Below are positions 43,612-54,484 of a stretch of 64,000 nt of DNA, piece by piece (positions within the stretch are counted from its first letter, which is position 1; every line of letters starts with the position of its first letter). The stretch spans positions 186,001-250,000 of the forward strand of contig NC_082406.1 of NCBI RefSeq assembly GCF_004011695.2, read 5' to 3'. Origin of the DNA: Ascochyta rabiei. Lineage: Eukaryota > Ascomycota > Dothideomycetes > Pleosporales > Didymellaceae. Made by a program: the position numbers and the translations under genes. Under the pieces are notes generated by a model. That model was not told where the DNA came from, did not search any database, and saw only the letters and a program-made list of their open reading frames with translations.

Positions 43612-45405
43612 CTAGATCTCGCCGGCGAGCACACTGCCACTGCCTACGCTGCCGCCCAGGTCCCAGTAATTCCTCTGGCTGCTCCCGCTCCGTTTGCTCT
43701 TCTTCGTGCTCTGACTCGCGCAGCTGGAACTGCTCCTCAACGTCTTCTGCCGCAGACTGCTCTGCGCGTTGAAATGCGTGCGGTATGTGGTTGAAGAATC
43801 CCGTCGTTTCGCCTCCCTGGGTTGTGGCGAGGACGACGTCGGGAGCCCTCTATCCGTCGTCCTGCTGACCAAAGGGTGGTTCTGGCGAATCATGGCCGCG
43901 CGACGGGCAGATGCAGCACCGTCGTCTGTAGTGTGTGTTGAGGCGGACGCTCGTCGTGTGGGCGTTGGTGTGCTGGATCGTCGAGATGTAAAGCGCTTCA
44001 CCAGAACGCTGAAAATCATCTTGACGTCGAGATCACGCTCCCAGTACTCTCGCTCGCGGATGGCGTCCTCGGTGACAGCTCGTGCAGCAGCAGCCGGGTC
44101 TGGCTGAGACGTGTCCACGGCATCGACCTCATCGGGCTCCTCCTCAATGCCCCACAAGGATGCTTCGCTGTAAGTGTGTGATGTTTGTTGGGGTGGAAAT
44201 GTCGCCGCGAACTGCACCGAAGCGGGCGAGTGGGCGGAGGACTGCGAGCTGGTTGGAAGCGAGGACGCGAGATCAGTCGCAACAGCTGGTGCCAAGCCTG
44301 CATACTCGGGAGCTGCCTGCGCACGCTGGTAGGTGGAGAAGGCACCTGGATGCTCAGAGAGTTGGTGGACCAGAACTCCAAGTTCCTGCGCTACGCGCTC
44401 CAGCACTCGCGTCTGCCAGTCCTCTCCAGGGTCTGCAGAGGCATCTGCCACTGCGTCTCGTAGTGCTTGGTTGGCCGGAGAAAGCATTGGAGATGCAGCC
44501 TGTGGCGTCATGGCTTCTTCAGGCAGCGTCTCGCCGAAGATGACGGAAAGCGTGTCCTGATCGAGACCGATGAGGTCTCGGATGACGCGCGTGGTGAGTC
44601 GTTGCCAGAAGGACATGTTCTCTGTACCCTCGTCTGAGCCCTCGCTCTGCTCGCTCTGCTCGCTCGTGACAGTGCAGGCCGCCGAAGAGGTCGAGCTGGC
44701 TGTGTCTTGGCGTGCAGTGTCTCTTTGGCTGCGAGCTGACGTGGCCATGCTCATGCGTCGTCTCCTCCGTGTCTCGCGCTCAATCTCCTCAAGCACGGCC
44801 TTGCTCTGCTCCAGACGCCACTTCTCGATGCGCTGTCGGCGCTCCTGCTCTTGCGTGACTTGGTCCGTGTCGTCGAGGACGGTCAAGTGTCGCTGCACAC
44901 TCGAGCGCCGTCTCGCAGCGCGTCTGCGTGGAGAGCGCTCGAACTGCCACATGTGCTCCTGCATGGTGGCGTCTGGATGGAAGGAGCCCAGTCCGTCGTG
45001 GTTGGGCAGCACCGTGTCGCCGCTCTGTTGCAGCCTGGAGGCGGGCAGAGCATGCTCAGAGGGCTCGTGGAAGGCATGCAGTCCGTCGTCGAGGCTGTCC
45101 AGCTCCTCCTCGGTGCCCAGGAAGGTGCCGTTGTCGTCATCGTGGTCTGAGCGGGCCGCCGTGTCGAGCGAGCCACACTCACTGAAGCGCGACAGACCAG
45201 CTGTGCGTGGCGTACGTTCGGTCGAGGTGGTGTGTGTGCGGGCTATCGTCGAAGGGGCCGTTGGCGAGAAGAGGACCCATTCCTCCGACTCCTCGAGGCG
45301 GCGCTTGAGTTGCTGCGAGCTGGTTGCAACCGCCGCAGCGGGCTCGGGTGCATGGAACGAAAGCTGTCGAGAGGTTGGGGGACGGTGTTGTTGCGCAAAA
45401 GCCAT
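43612..45405 (-). CDS. Unknown Ser/Thr/Arg-rich conserved-looking fungal protein
   Basis: A single 597-residue exon from the ATG at 45405; the frame stays open further upstream but without another ATG in a good context. It is mostly disordered, with a basic coiled-coil-like stretch (QEQERRQRIEKWRLEQSKAV then LEEIERETRRRRRMS) at about residues 190-230. Ordered islands are FWQRLTTRVIRDLIGLDQDT followed by LSVIFGETLP near residue 295, and REREYWERDLDVKMIFSVLV near 480. The tail NYWDLGGSVGSGS looks conserved. These islands fit a family of filamentous-ascomycete proteins with no known role. No signal peptide or membrane segment is evident. Confidence 0.7.
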   Translation of the reverse strand: MAFAQQHRPPTSRQLSFHAPEPAAAVATSSQQLKRRLEESEEWVLFSPTAPSTIARTHTTSTERTPRTAGLSRFSECGSLDTAARSDHDDDNGTFLGTEEELDSLDDGLHAFHEPSEHALPASRLQQSGDTVLPNHDGLGSFHPDATMQEHMWQFERSPRRRAARRRSSVQRHLTVLDDTDQVTQEQERRQRIEKWRLEQSKAVLEEIERETRRRRRMSMATSARSQRDTARQDTASSTSSAACTVTSEQSEQSEGSDEGTENMSFWQRLTTRVIRDLIGLDQDTLSVIFGETLPEEAMTPQAASPMLSPANQALRDAVADASADPGEDWQTRVLERVAQELGVLVHQLSEHPGAFSTYQRAQAAPEYAGLAPAVATDLASSLPTSSQSSAHSPASVQFAATFPPQQTSHTYSEASLWGIEEEPDEVDAVDTSQPDPAAAARAVTEDAIREREYWERDLDVKMIFSVLVKRFTSRRSSTPTPTRRASASTHTTDDGAASARRAAMIRQNHPLVSRTTDRGLPTSSSPQPREAKRRDSSTTYRTHFNAQSSLRQKTLRSSSSCASQSTKKSKRSGSSQRNYWDLGGSVGSGSVLAGEI

Positions 45406-46769
45406 CGTCTGTGGTCGCTGGGCGGTCGTGGCGATGTGGGAGGGAGCCTCTGACGTGCGAAGCAAGGCACGCGGTGTGTATATCGGGCAGCTACGGGGAG
45501 GGGAGGATGGTGAAGGGGCGGTGGGTTCCCGGTATGCGGCCGAATGCGCGCCTCGGGAGCAAGCAGTATCTTTCGTTATTGTCTTGCGCACTTCATGCCT
45601 CGTTACCAAGTCTGGAGATTCTCAAGCGTCGAGCGGTGAATTGAGGGGATGTCTGGCGTAATGATGCTACCACCACGCGCTAGCTAGCACGTCAAGCCAC
45701 CGGTTTCAGTGGACTCGCGCGACAAGTGGTCAGGCGCAACTTGCGGCGCAACAAAGGTGCAGATGAACAGATGGTCAAAGGAGAGGAAGAGAATCCGTCG
45801 ACTCCCTTTGTTGGTGCAAGCAAACAAGTCAGATTCAACAAGACGCGTGCAAGACGCTGGACGGCGGTACAGTAGGGGGGAGGGCTGCAGATAAGCTCTT
45901 ATCGCCTGCATTGCACCACCGCCCCACCACAACCTCTCATCTGAATACCCACCACCTACGGTACATGAGTCCACCCGTACCGCCAAATCTTGATTCCATC
46001 TCAACGTCGTCTGAGCGAATCACGTTGCACTGCTGTCTGCTCGTCCCTTGCGCAAGACGTCACAAACGACGACTTGCCCAACCATGAGCCTGCAGCTCTC
46101 ACAGCAGAGGGCAGGCAGGACGACGTTGGCCAGGGATTCCACACGTGACCGCAGCGTGCCCATAAGGCTGGGCTTGGGCGTGCAGCTGACACGGCATGTT
46201 GCATGCTGTCAAGTTTCTTACGCTGCGGGCCGGCACGCCGCCTAAGTCTCGTGCATGTCGTGTCCTCCTCAGCCTTTGGTCTTGTGCTTTAGCCATCGAT
46301 GTATCTAGACACGGGCTCTTTTTTGCGAACCACCAACTCCCTCTTCAACATGCACGTCATACGTGTATTCCACGTCAGTTACGATTCTCTACCGATTACG
46401 CCATGCTTACGGCCAAGCTCGCCCGCCTAACTTGCCGTCCGCGGCATCACTGTGGACTGTGGCTGTTTTGACACACTTCTCTTTAATATTTTCTGATGAC
46501 AGTCTGCTGTAAGAGATCAAGACCTTGTTCGGGCCGAGTCATGGCACGGAATAATGTCGGCGATGGAATAATGTCGGTGATGGTATGATGTCAGTGCTGA
46601 TGAAATGTAGGTTTGTTGGTGTAGTGTGTATGTAGGTACATCTCAAAGCATCGCTGTGCCAAACCCAGCCAACTCTCCCAAACGACAATCTGATGCACGG
46701 TAAAGCAACCACCAACGCCAAGCACGGCAAAACGAGCGTAAGATGCATGGATATCGTGAATCGTGACGC
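45406..46769. other. Intergenic, 1.4 kb
   Basis: Promoter of the unknown 597-residue gene and the 3' flank of VPS62. Short frames only, none recognised. Confidence 0.5.
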
Positions 46770-48742
46770 CTAAGATGCAGAATCGTACTCCGGTCCAAAT
46801 ACCCTTCTCGCATCATCTTCAGTCATTTGCTCGCCCTCGCCAACCCGAGGGTATCTCCTCATCTTTCTCTGGCGTTTGCCATCAAGCGTGTCCTTCAGTA
46901 GGCAGTCTCCATTCCCTTGACATATCTGCTGGCGACCCAGGTTCTTGAACCTCGGACCCAATGGCCCGTTGACGTAGTGGTACTGGCCAAGAAAGCGGTA
47001 CTGTCTTGGGTCACTGAGGGGGTAGAACTTGTCGCCCCAGTGGCCGGCAAAGTAGAAGAAGCCAATGGGAGCCCTGGGGGTGAGATTGGATGTCGCAAGG
47101 TGGTCGCGCTGGTAGTCATATGTGTACGAGTACATGTTCATGGTAGGATCCCAAAGCGGGCCGCGGTCGGTCACATCGTGGAGAATGCCGCCAGGAAGGA
47201 CGTAGGGATGTACACCAGCTGTGCCGTACATGGCATGGGTGCCGGTTGCTGAGAATCCGACCGGCTGCTGTCTGTCAGATCACCACAAATTATAATGTGT
47301 GTGCGTAGGCTTACCCTCTTCCCCATCTTCTCTACGGCGTCCCATGTGTACGCTTCACCAAACGCATGCTCGCTGAAGAACACGGCCTTGGGGACACCGT
47401 TGTGGAAGCGCACGGTGGTGTGCTCCCAATCGCCGACGTGGTTTCCAAAGCGTACGTTGAAAACCGTGTTTCCAAGGTTGTAGCTGTAGAAGAAGAACCA
47501 GAAAGCATCCACTACTCCGTCACCCTTGGGCACTACCACGAGCACTGCAGGCGCATCACTTCGGCCACCTACTACCTTTTTCCCCTCGAACCGGCGACGG
47601 TCTTTCATGAGTTCTGGTCGCCAGACCCCCTCTTCGGGCTCCACAAGCTGGTCACCTTCCGGGGTGCTGGTCGGTACGAGCTGTCCCGGCGATGTAAAGT
47701 CTGGGCGAATGCCTCCCCTGGCTTTGGTATCACCGACTCCCGCATGCCACCACGCCTCCTTCTTGTAGTTTCTGTCCCCTTCAGAGGGATCATCCTCTTG
47801 GTCATCGTCTTCCCAGTCGCCGCCCTCGTCGCCGTCAGTCGGGACTTCAGGTATGTTGGTGCTTCCACCGAGCCATTTCGGACGGTCCTCCACATTGTCG
47901 TCGCTCTGCAAGTACACGAATCGACCCCATCTGTTCAGCTCGTTCATGGATCTAACGTTCGGGTGGTTATCGGTGGCTTGGAGTGGTGTGTAGTTGAGGT
48001 GAGGCGTGGTGTGGATCAAGTGGTCGGTCATGTCGCATGGCCAGAAGTTCTCACCCGAGTAGAGATGGATCAATGGTGCATGATCCAAGATGTACTGCGG
48101 GATTTCTACCACTTCCGCCTCGTCGTAGTCATCGGGCAATATCCGAGCATCTTCCTTGAAGCTGCTCAAGTCGATCTTGCCTGCGTCTTTACCGTCCAGC
48201 GGTGTTTGCTCCGTGCCTTTGCTTGTCCACCGCGACTTGTTCAAATGTGCCAATCCACATACGCCAAACCAATCGCATGTTTTTCGGTCTATCCATGATT
48301 GTGACGATGCAACCCATGTCTTTTCTTCGAGTCGCTCCGACCACGGAGTTATCTTGTCAAAAAGCACATTCTGGTATATCTGCGAAAAGGAAAAGAGACC
48401 AAAGAATGTACCAGCAGCAGCAAATGCAGGTTTCCTACCCTTCATCTGATCGTCTGAATTGCTTGACGAACTACCAGAGTCAGCGACAGACGAGGGAACA
48501 CGCCCGGATGTGTGTTCATTCGAGGGTTGGTCTGTGGAAATATCGATAGTAGGTAAGTCGTGTTTGTAGGGAGCGTCCAGCGCGGCGTCTGGTACGGCGA
48601 TTGGGGTCGTAGACGTAGGTATGTCTATCGAAGGGTATGCAGGGATATCAACAGAAGACGTGGATGATGATGGTGGGAGCAGTGACGGCAAGCGCTCCCC
48701 GAGCGGCACTTGCACGCCACCATGCTGGAAGTACGGAATCAT
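46770..48742 (-). CDS. VPS62: Vacuolar protein sorting-associated protein 62-like
   Basis: Exons 48742-47315 and 47267-46770 give 641 residues; the intron (47 nt... GTAAGC to GACAGACAG) uses the second of two tandem AG sites because only that keeps phase. The core matches the Vps62/DUF946 family: IPQYILDHAPLIHLYSGENF WPCD, LVVVPKGDGVVDAFWFFFYS, NLGNTVFNVRFGNHVGDWEH, and after the intron THAMYGTAGVH, LHDVTDRGPLWDP and a FAGHWGDKFYP segment. Yeast Vps62 takes part in cytosol-to-vacuole delivery. A weak hydrophobic stretch (AAAGTFFGLFSFS) near residue 110 may be a membrane anchor. The N-terminal 100 residues are Ser/Thr/Pro-rich. Confidence 0.9.
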
Positions 48743-49742
48743 AGGCACTGTGTAGTTAGCATAGCTTCCTACAAATCAACAAGCAAGCCTAGCACTGGAC
48801 GCTGGACGCCGAAGTTGCCGAAGCTGACAAAAGCGTGAAGACAAGGCTGTCAAACCCCGAGCGTCCATCGAGCCCGCTGCTGGTCGAGGAAGCGTGCGGA
48901 AGATCGACGTCAACCCAGCTCTACGACTGACAGTAAAAGCCCCACCATGACATGATCAAAGTGCAAGAAGGGCGAAACGGTGGGCAGTAGCGGAAGCAGC
49001 GGAGCCACAGGGATGACATGATCGTGGATCTGTGTACAGCAGGGCTGCCGGATATGCGCGGAATGCTACTTACTGATGAGCCTTGGCGTCCCTGTAATGA
49101 CGCTCTCGTGAAGTGCTCGCTCAAAGTCCAGCCAGGTCAATGGATTGAATTGTTGTGGCAGCAGCAAATACAAGTGAGCAATGCGGTTCCAAGCAGAGCG
49201 CGTCGGCGGCAAGACGTCACAGAAGCTGGGGCTGGAGCTAGCAAGGGTCCAGTGCCTCGGGTGCGGCTCCCCAGACCAAGGCTTTGATGCATGAGCGCCG
49301 CGTGCTTGATTGCCCGCCGTGTGCTCGGCGTCAAGAAGTTGGGTCGAAGAACGTGCGTGATCAAGAGCGCACAAGGACTGCAGCCAGTCAGCAATGGAAA
49401 GCGTGGAGTATGTTAGGGCTGCAGAGATTCTGTCGTGTCTCAGATCCGGAGCTGCTTTGGTCTCACTGCACATGCTTTCGACTGCACCGTCTTTGTCTGC
49501 ACGTGCATGCTCACACATACTGGATGACTATGGGACCTGCGAGACTGGAAATCAAAATTTTGTTGTGCTCCTAGTTCTGCCTCGTACAACAATGTAGACG
49601 CTATCACCGTTCAAACCTCAGAGCCTGACGGCTATCACAGAGGCGTCCAGCTCAAGCGCCGTCAATCTTCGCAATCCGAGTGGAGTTCGATCATCCATGG
49701 AGCGCGGACGAGACCTCAAAGAAGACAGCGTGATCCCCCCAC
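48743..49742. other. Intergenic, 1 kb
   Basis: Lies between the VPS62 start and the 3' end of the thioesterase gene. No recognised gene; the 150-codon minus frame at 49066-49518 lacks motifs. Confidence 0.5.
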
Positions 49743-50198
49743 CTAGATCCTCACAAACTTGGTGTGACTTCCCGTGGCAACGACAGGCCCCGGCTGGTCA
49801 TCGACAACCTTCCAGATCGTGGCTGTGGTGAAGGCCAATGTGCCGCCGACCTTGTTGGCCTGGCCCTCGATCTCTATCCAGTCGCCATCCTTTGCAGAGC
49901 TCACGTAGGAAATGTGAATGTCCGTGGACACGCCAGCCTTGTCGCGCTTGTCCCAGGCTGCAATAGCAACGCCACCAACCCAGTCAATAAGCGTAGCAGA
50001 CACTGACCCGTGAATGCCGCCGTGGGTGTTAACATGATTTTGGGTCAGCAAGAGCCGCGCGCGTACGACACCCTTCGAGGCATGAGTCAGCTTGATATCG
50101 TCAAGTAGAAACTGGTAGATGGGACTACGCGGCTTCCTGGCCTCCCAGAACTTCTGGACGTGGGCGAGAGTCTCGGGGTCGTTGGGTGCGGAGGCCAT
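49743..50198 (-). CDS. Hotdog-fold thioesterase (ACOT13/THEM2-like)
   Basis: A complete 151-residue single-exon frame. LLLTQNHVNTHGGIHGSVSA followed by TLIDWVGGVAIAAWD matches the PaaI/THEM2 active-site region (Asn, HGG, and the acidic residue in the following helix). GVSTDIHISYVSSAKDGDWI and GGTLAFTTATIW are the later strands. Human ACOT13 has 140 residues. Members hydrolyse medium- and long-chain acyl-CoA. No clear targeting signal is seen. It diverges from the PXA-PX gene across 259 bp. Confidence 0.92.
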   Translation of the reverse strand: MASAPNDPETLAHVQKFWEARKPRSPIYQFLLDDIKLTHASKGVVRARLLLTQNHVNTHGGIHGSVSATLIDWVGGVAIAAWDKRDKAGVSTDIHISYVSSAKDGDWIEIEGQANKVGGTLAFTTATIWKVVDDQPGPVVATGSHTKFVRI

Positions 50199-50457
50199 GG
50201 TGCTGGTGGAATGTTGGACAATTCGGTTGCAGTGTTGCAGAGGGATGGCAATTTTAGCAGCCGCAGATCAACTCACCAATCGGAGTAGGGTATCGCCGCC
50301 GCTCCGTTGGACAGCGGTGAAACGACCATTACCCCAGACGTCCCCGAGCAAACGAAGACGCCACTTGTGCTCTTCGCGCTGATAGACAGCTGTTCTTAGG
50401 CGTCGCTGGAACCCCTTGGATACATTTGAGCTCCATGCACGCGCTCATCCAGCCACC
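50199..50457. promoter_or_regulatory. Divergent spacer between thioesterase and PXA-PX gene
   Basis: 259 bp between opposite start codons; shared promoter region by position only. Confidence 0.4.
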
Positions 50458-53400
50458 ATGAGTGACTCCGTTGCAGCGAATGCGAACGCGCCCGGTATTG
50501 CCGCTGACGAGCCTCTTCACGAAATGGCCGACGGAGTGGCTAACGAAGTGGCCGACGACGTCATGCAAGACACAACCCCCCAGAAAGAGACAGACCAGGC
50601 ACTGCCTTTCGACGTCAAGGCGCTCACAGACCGCGCCTTGCAGTTTTTGGCGACGGCCAGCAACGAGACGCTCGGAGCGTGTCTGGTGGGTCTTGGAGCC
50701 GGCACCTACCTAATCCTCGGCCGAGTTGGACTGGTCCTCATCGGCGTCGTTGGTGGAGTCGTTCTTCACGCGACCTGGGAGGGGCAGTCACAGACCGGCG
50801 AGAGCCCAGAGCAGAAGGGCAGGAGCAGCGAGAGTCGGAAACGAGAGCTGGGTGCACATGTCGCGCACAGGATCCTGGACTGGAGGGACAACAGGGCGCA
50901 AGAGAAGCAAGAAGGCGATACCGGCAGCTTAGACCTGAGTGTGAAGCTGTACTCTGGCAAGAAACTCGACTTTTCAGAGTTCAAGCCAGAGACGGCAGCA
51001 GCACTGACAGAGCTGACGGATGCTGTTATTCGGGACTATGTCAAGTATGTCCTCGGCGCACTATATAAAACCCCGTCTAATTCAGAACAGATGGTGGTAT
51101 TCACCCATTCTGCCTGCCGAAGATGCTTTTCCCGACTCGTGCCGCCAAACTTTCACTGCCTTCCTCCTCTCTGTATCAGCACATCTGTCCCGCAAGCGAC
51201 CTGCAGACAACTTTGTTGACTTCGCAACGCGCTCGTCGTCCTTCATGATCATCCTCTTACAAGAACTGTCGACCGCCATCATGGCATCCCCTGGCGACGC
51301 ACCAACCGAGGCTGTCGACATATATCTCAAGATGAAGCGAGACAGCACACTCGCTAACATCCTCGATCCTGAATATCAAACACGGCAGTTCAGTGTCGCT
51401 GCCGAAGACATCCTTCAAAACTACCTGGAAGCGAAAACATACAACTGCATGGCAGCCAGGGTGTTTCTACATCAAATCCTCGCCAAGGTCGTCCTGGAGA
51501 TGATCGTGGTGAGCTGCTCGAAACCTGACTTCATCAATGGCTGGATCGTGTACCTCCTCGAGGGCGGCGAGCCCGAGCTCATGAACGCCATCGATGCAGG
51601 CGTCGAGGAGTCATCTGGCCAACTGCAGAACGTCAAGAACAACATTGAGAAGACGACAGGAGAAACAATGTCGCCTGAACGTAAGGAGCACAGGCGCCGT
51701 GTCAGTAAAGCTCAGGATGCCATGGATGAGGCCATGCAAGAAGCAAAACGCTTGAGTCGGTTGATCGCAGAAGAAGATGCTAAGCGCCTGAGGAGTTTAG
51801 ACGAATCGACTTCATCGTTGACTGATGATCAGTCAGCGAGCACAACACAAGGGATCGCGACCCCCACCTCGTCTCAGAGTGAGGCCACAGCCGAAGGCGA
51901 GGCGACAGACTTGGGCATTACCGGACTGCCGACACAGGCACCATCGCAGGTTGCACCAGCATCTCCACCGAGAGCTAGCGAAGAATCAAAAAAGGCCTTC
52001 ACGAGCTTCGATCAGCTACTGGGCAACAACCCGCCGACTGCGCTTCTTGACGATGACGATCGACCACTTCAAGCAAGACCGCCTCCTCTCACTCTCTACA
52101 ACAGCACCATGTCTATCTTCGATGACAGCATGGCCGGAGAGAAAGGCATCATAAGGAACAAACCTAATGTAGAGTACTTGATCCAGATCGAGCCTTCGTC
52201 CCATCACCACTCAGGATGGATGACTGCCCGCAAATACACCGAGTTTGAGACCCTACACGAAGTCATCCGGCGCATTGCAGCTATCACAGGGACGACTGGC
52301 TTCCTTGAAGCGCACGCTGAATTGCCAGTTTGGAAGGGTCATACCAAACCCTCCCTTCGTGGTGAGCTCGAGCGCTACTTGAACGATGCGGTCAAATTCA
52401 AGCCACTTGCCGAGAGTGAGGGCATGAAACGCTTCCTCGAGAAAGAGGTGGGAACCGGCAAGACACCAGGTGGCGGTTTCCCTGGCATCGGCTGGGCGGG
52501 TCAGACTTTCGATACCATGGGTAAAGGCATAGGATCCACGTTTGACGTGCTGAGCAAGGCGCCGAAGGAAGTCGCTGGAGGAGGCAAAGCACTTTTTGGC
52601 GGTGTCACGGGCGTTCTGGGAAGCGTTGCGCCATTTGGAGCAAAGAAGAACCGCGAGTCAATGACAAATGGAACGACCACCAACACACCGAGCGCCAGCA
52701 GCAGCACCGCAAACCTATCCCGTACCTCCACAAACACGACGGAACCTTCAAAGACTCGCCACAGCCGCGCTGAATCTGTTGTTGCCGAGCTTCCAACACA
52801 CATCCGTTCGGAAAGCACGATGTCACTTGCTTCCAAACGTACATCGATGGAATCAATACGCAACACGAACTCGCCGGTTATTGATCAACAACCGCAGCGC
52901 GAAGCCCAGATGGAGCGCCGGCCATCGTACAACCCGGATGATGACGGTAAGCGTTCTGGACGTTCCTCGAGATATGGTTCAAGGGCGAACAGCCGTGCTC
53001 CAAGCCCGAGGAGGAGCATGGATCTCAGCCCTCTCCTTGGTGGCGACCAGATCCTCAACCTTCCACCTATGCCCAGTGAGATCACAGATGACTACAACAC
53101 TGCGCCCTCCCGCCCCTCTCTGGATCCCTCCCACGCCCGTAATGCCTCCCGAACATCTTTAAACTCAATGACAACATCCGCAAACAACGACTCCATACCT
53201 CCTGTCCCTCCCTTGCCACGCCGCCCATCAGCAGCCTCGGTCACAGCTTCCACCACCACCTCACCCTCTAAGCCCCCCCAAAAACCAAAGTCACACACGC
53301 CACTCTCCGAACCCGAAACCACCGTTCTAATCGAGCTCTTCTTCGCCGTAATCAATGAACTCTACACCCTCTCCTCCGCCTGGACACTCCGCCGCACCCT

Positions 53401-53791
53401 CCTCAATGCCGCGAAGACCTTCCTTCTGCGCCCGGGAAACCCGCAGTTAGCATCCATCACCACGCTCTTCCAAACGACGCTGGACTCCAGCACCTCGGAC
53501 GAAGGGCTCGCGCACCAGCTGCGCAAGATGCGCGAGAGTGCCCTGCCGACCGAGAAAGAGCTGGCAGCGTGGCCGGCAGAAGCGAGCGCCGAGGACAAGG
53601 AGAAGCTGAGACTGAAGGCGCGAAAGCTGTTGGTTGAGCGAGGGATGCCCAGTGCGCTTACCAGTGTCATGGGCCAGGCTGCTAGCGGAGAGGCGCTGGG
53701 CAAGGTGTTTGATTGTCTGCAGGAGCCGCGGGTTGCGAGGGGTGTTATGTTTGGGCTGGTATTGCAGGGGCTGAGGGCTGTTACGCAGTGA
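50458..53791 (+). CDS. PXA-PX-nexin C sorting nexin (Mdm1/SNX13-like)
   Basis: Exons 50458-51044 and 51091-53791 (46 nt intron) give 1095 residues. A hydrophobic hairpin (GACLVGLGAGTYLILGRVGL then VLIGVVGGVV) at about 80-110 is a membrane anchor. The PXA domain spans about 175-370, with the splice creating DYVKWWYSPIL and later SCSKPDFINGWIVYLLEGGE. A coiled-coil segment (KEHRRRVSKAQDAMDEAMQE) follows. The PX domain is at about 535-660 (RNKPNVEYLIQIEPSS, RKYTEFETLHEVIRRI). The C-terminal nexin domain ends with RGVMFGLVLQGLRAV. Mdm1 tethers ER to vacuole and affects lipid droplets. No RGS domain is visible between PXA and PX. Confidence 0.9.
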
Positions 53792-54169
53792 TGAACTTGT
53801 TTTGTTATGTGCTGAATGGTTGTACGATACGAATTCACATTCACGACCCTTGTATGTCAATTTTCTCACGCTGAATGTGTTTGGTGTTGCGTTTTATCGA
53901 CTAGGTACTGTTGGTGTTATTTATGCAATGCGGTGGTGACCTTGTTCAAAGAAGGTCCAATGATAGACAATACATAGCTACGTCAATCGCGATCCCATCC
54001 CACGCTACATAGAGTCCACCAGTGATACGTAATGGTACAAGGGTGTATCGAATTGCAACCTTTAATATGATCAGGATGTGAGCTTGCTAGTAAAAAAAAC
54101 ACCTCTACGGCTGGGCTTCTTGTGTGAGCTCCATTAGAGAGCTTCATAACAACGCAAAGGCAAAAAACA
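53792..54169. other. Intergenic between PXA-PX gene and tRNA-Tyr
   Basis: 378 bp of AT-rich DNA with poly(A) and poly(T) tracts; includes the tRNA terminator. No gene seen. Confidence 0.6.
54162..54167 (-). terminator. Pol III terminator (T6) of tRNA-Tyr
   Basis: Six T residues on the minus strand two bases past the discriminator of the tRNA. Confidence 0.75.
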
Positions 54170-54257
54170 TCTCCGCTCCCAGAATCGAACTAGGGACCTT
54201 TCGATAACAATGTTGCTATTACAGTCGAACGTGATAAACCAACTACACCAAGCGGAG
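54170..54257 (-). tRNA. tRNA-Tyr(GTA) with 13-nt intron
   Basis: Minus strand. Acceptor CTCCGCT (54257-54251) pairs perfectly with AGCGGAG (54177-54171); discriminator A. The C1-G72 pair and A73 are tyrosine identity elements in eukaryotes. Anticodon stem TTCGA/TCGAA with loop CTGTAA...A gives anticodon GTA (54222-54220). The intron lies at 54218-54206. T arm CCTAG-TTCGATT-CTGGG has one G-T pair. The D arm (GTGTAGTTGGTTTATCAC) is closer to Gln/Val-type D arms than to yeast tRNA-Tyr, so the amino acid is slightly less sure than for the other two tRNAs. Confidence 0.82.
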
Positions 54258-54484
54258 TTATACAGCTGAGAGCTGTGCTTGTGTCTGATTTGACTGACGG
54301 TGAAGAAGGAAAAAAGAAAATCTAAGTATATAATAAAAATTTGCTCAGGGGCTCAAGTCATGAAATTTGCGGACAGCTCCATGGAACAGCATCTTATTTG
54401 AATAGCCTTGGCGTCTCCCTGCAACCCGCCTTTTGTAACCTCCAATCAGTCACACTCACCTGACCACCCTCAACCATCTACACA
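54258..54484. promoter_or_regulatory. Spacer between tRNA-Tyr and TFIIIC-subunit gene
   Basis: 227 bp separating a Pol III gene and a Pol II gene in head-to-head orientation. AT-rich (AAAAAAGAAAATC, TATATAATAAAAA at about 54327-54341, a plausible TATA element for the plus-strand gene). Confidence 0.45.

Noticed and set aside
44570..45661. 363-codon plus-strand frame opposite the unknown 597-residue protein
   Set aside because: Antisense shadow rich in Ser, Cys and Arg caused by codon bias of the minus-strand gene, which has ordered islands and a proper ATG.
49066..49518. 150-codon minus-strand frame between VPS62 and the thioesterase gene
   Set aside because: No recognisable motif, biased composition and no supporting splice or start context.
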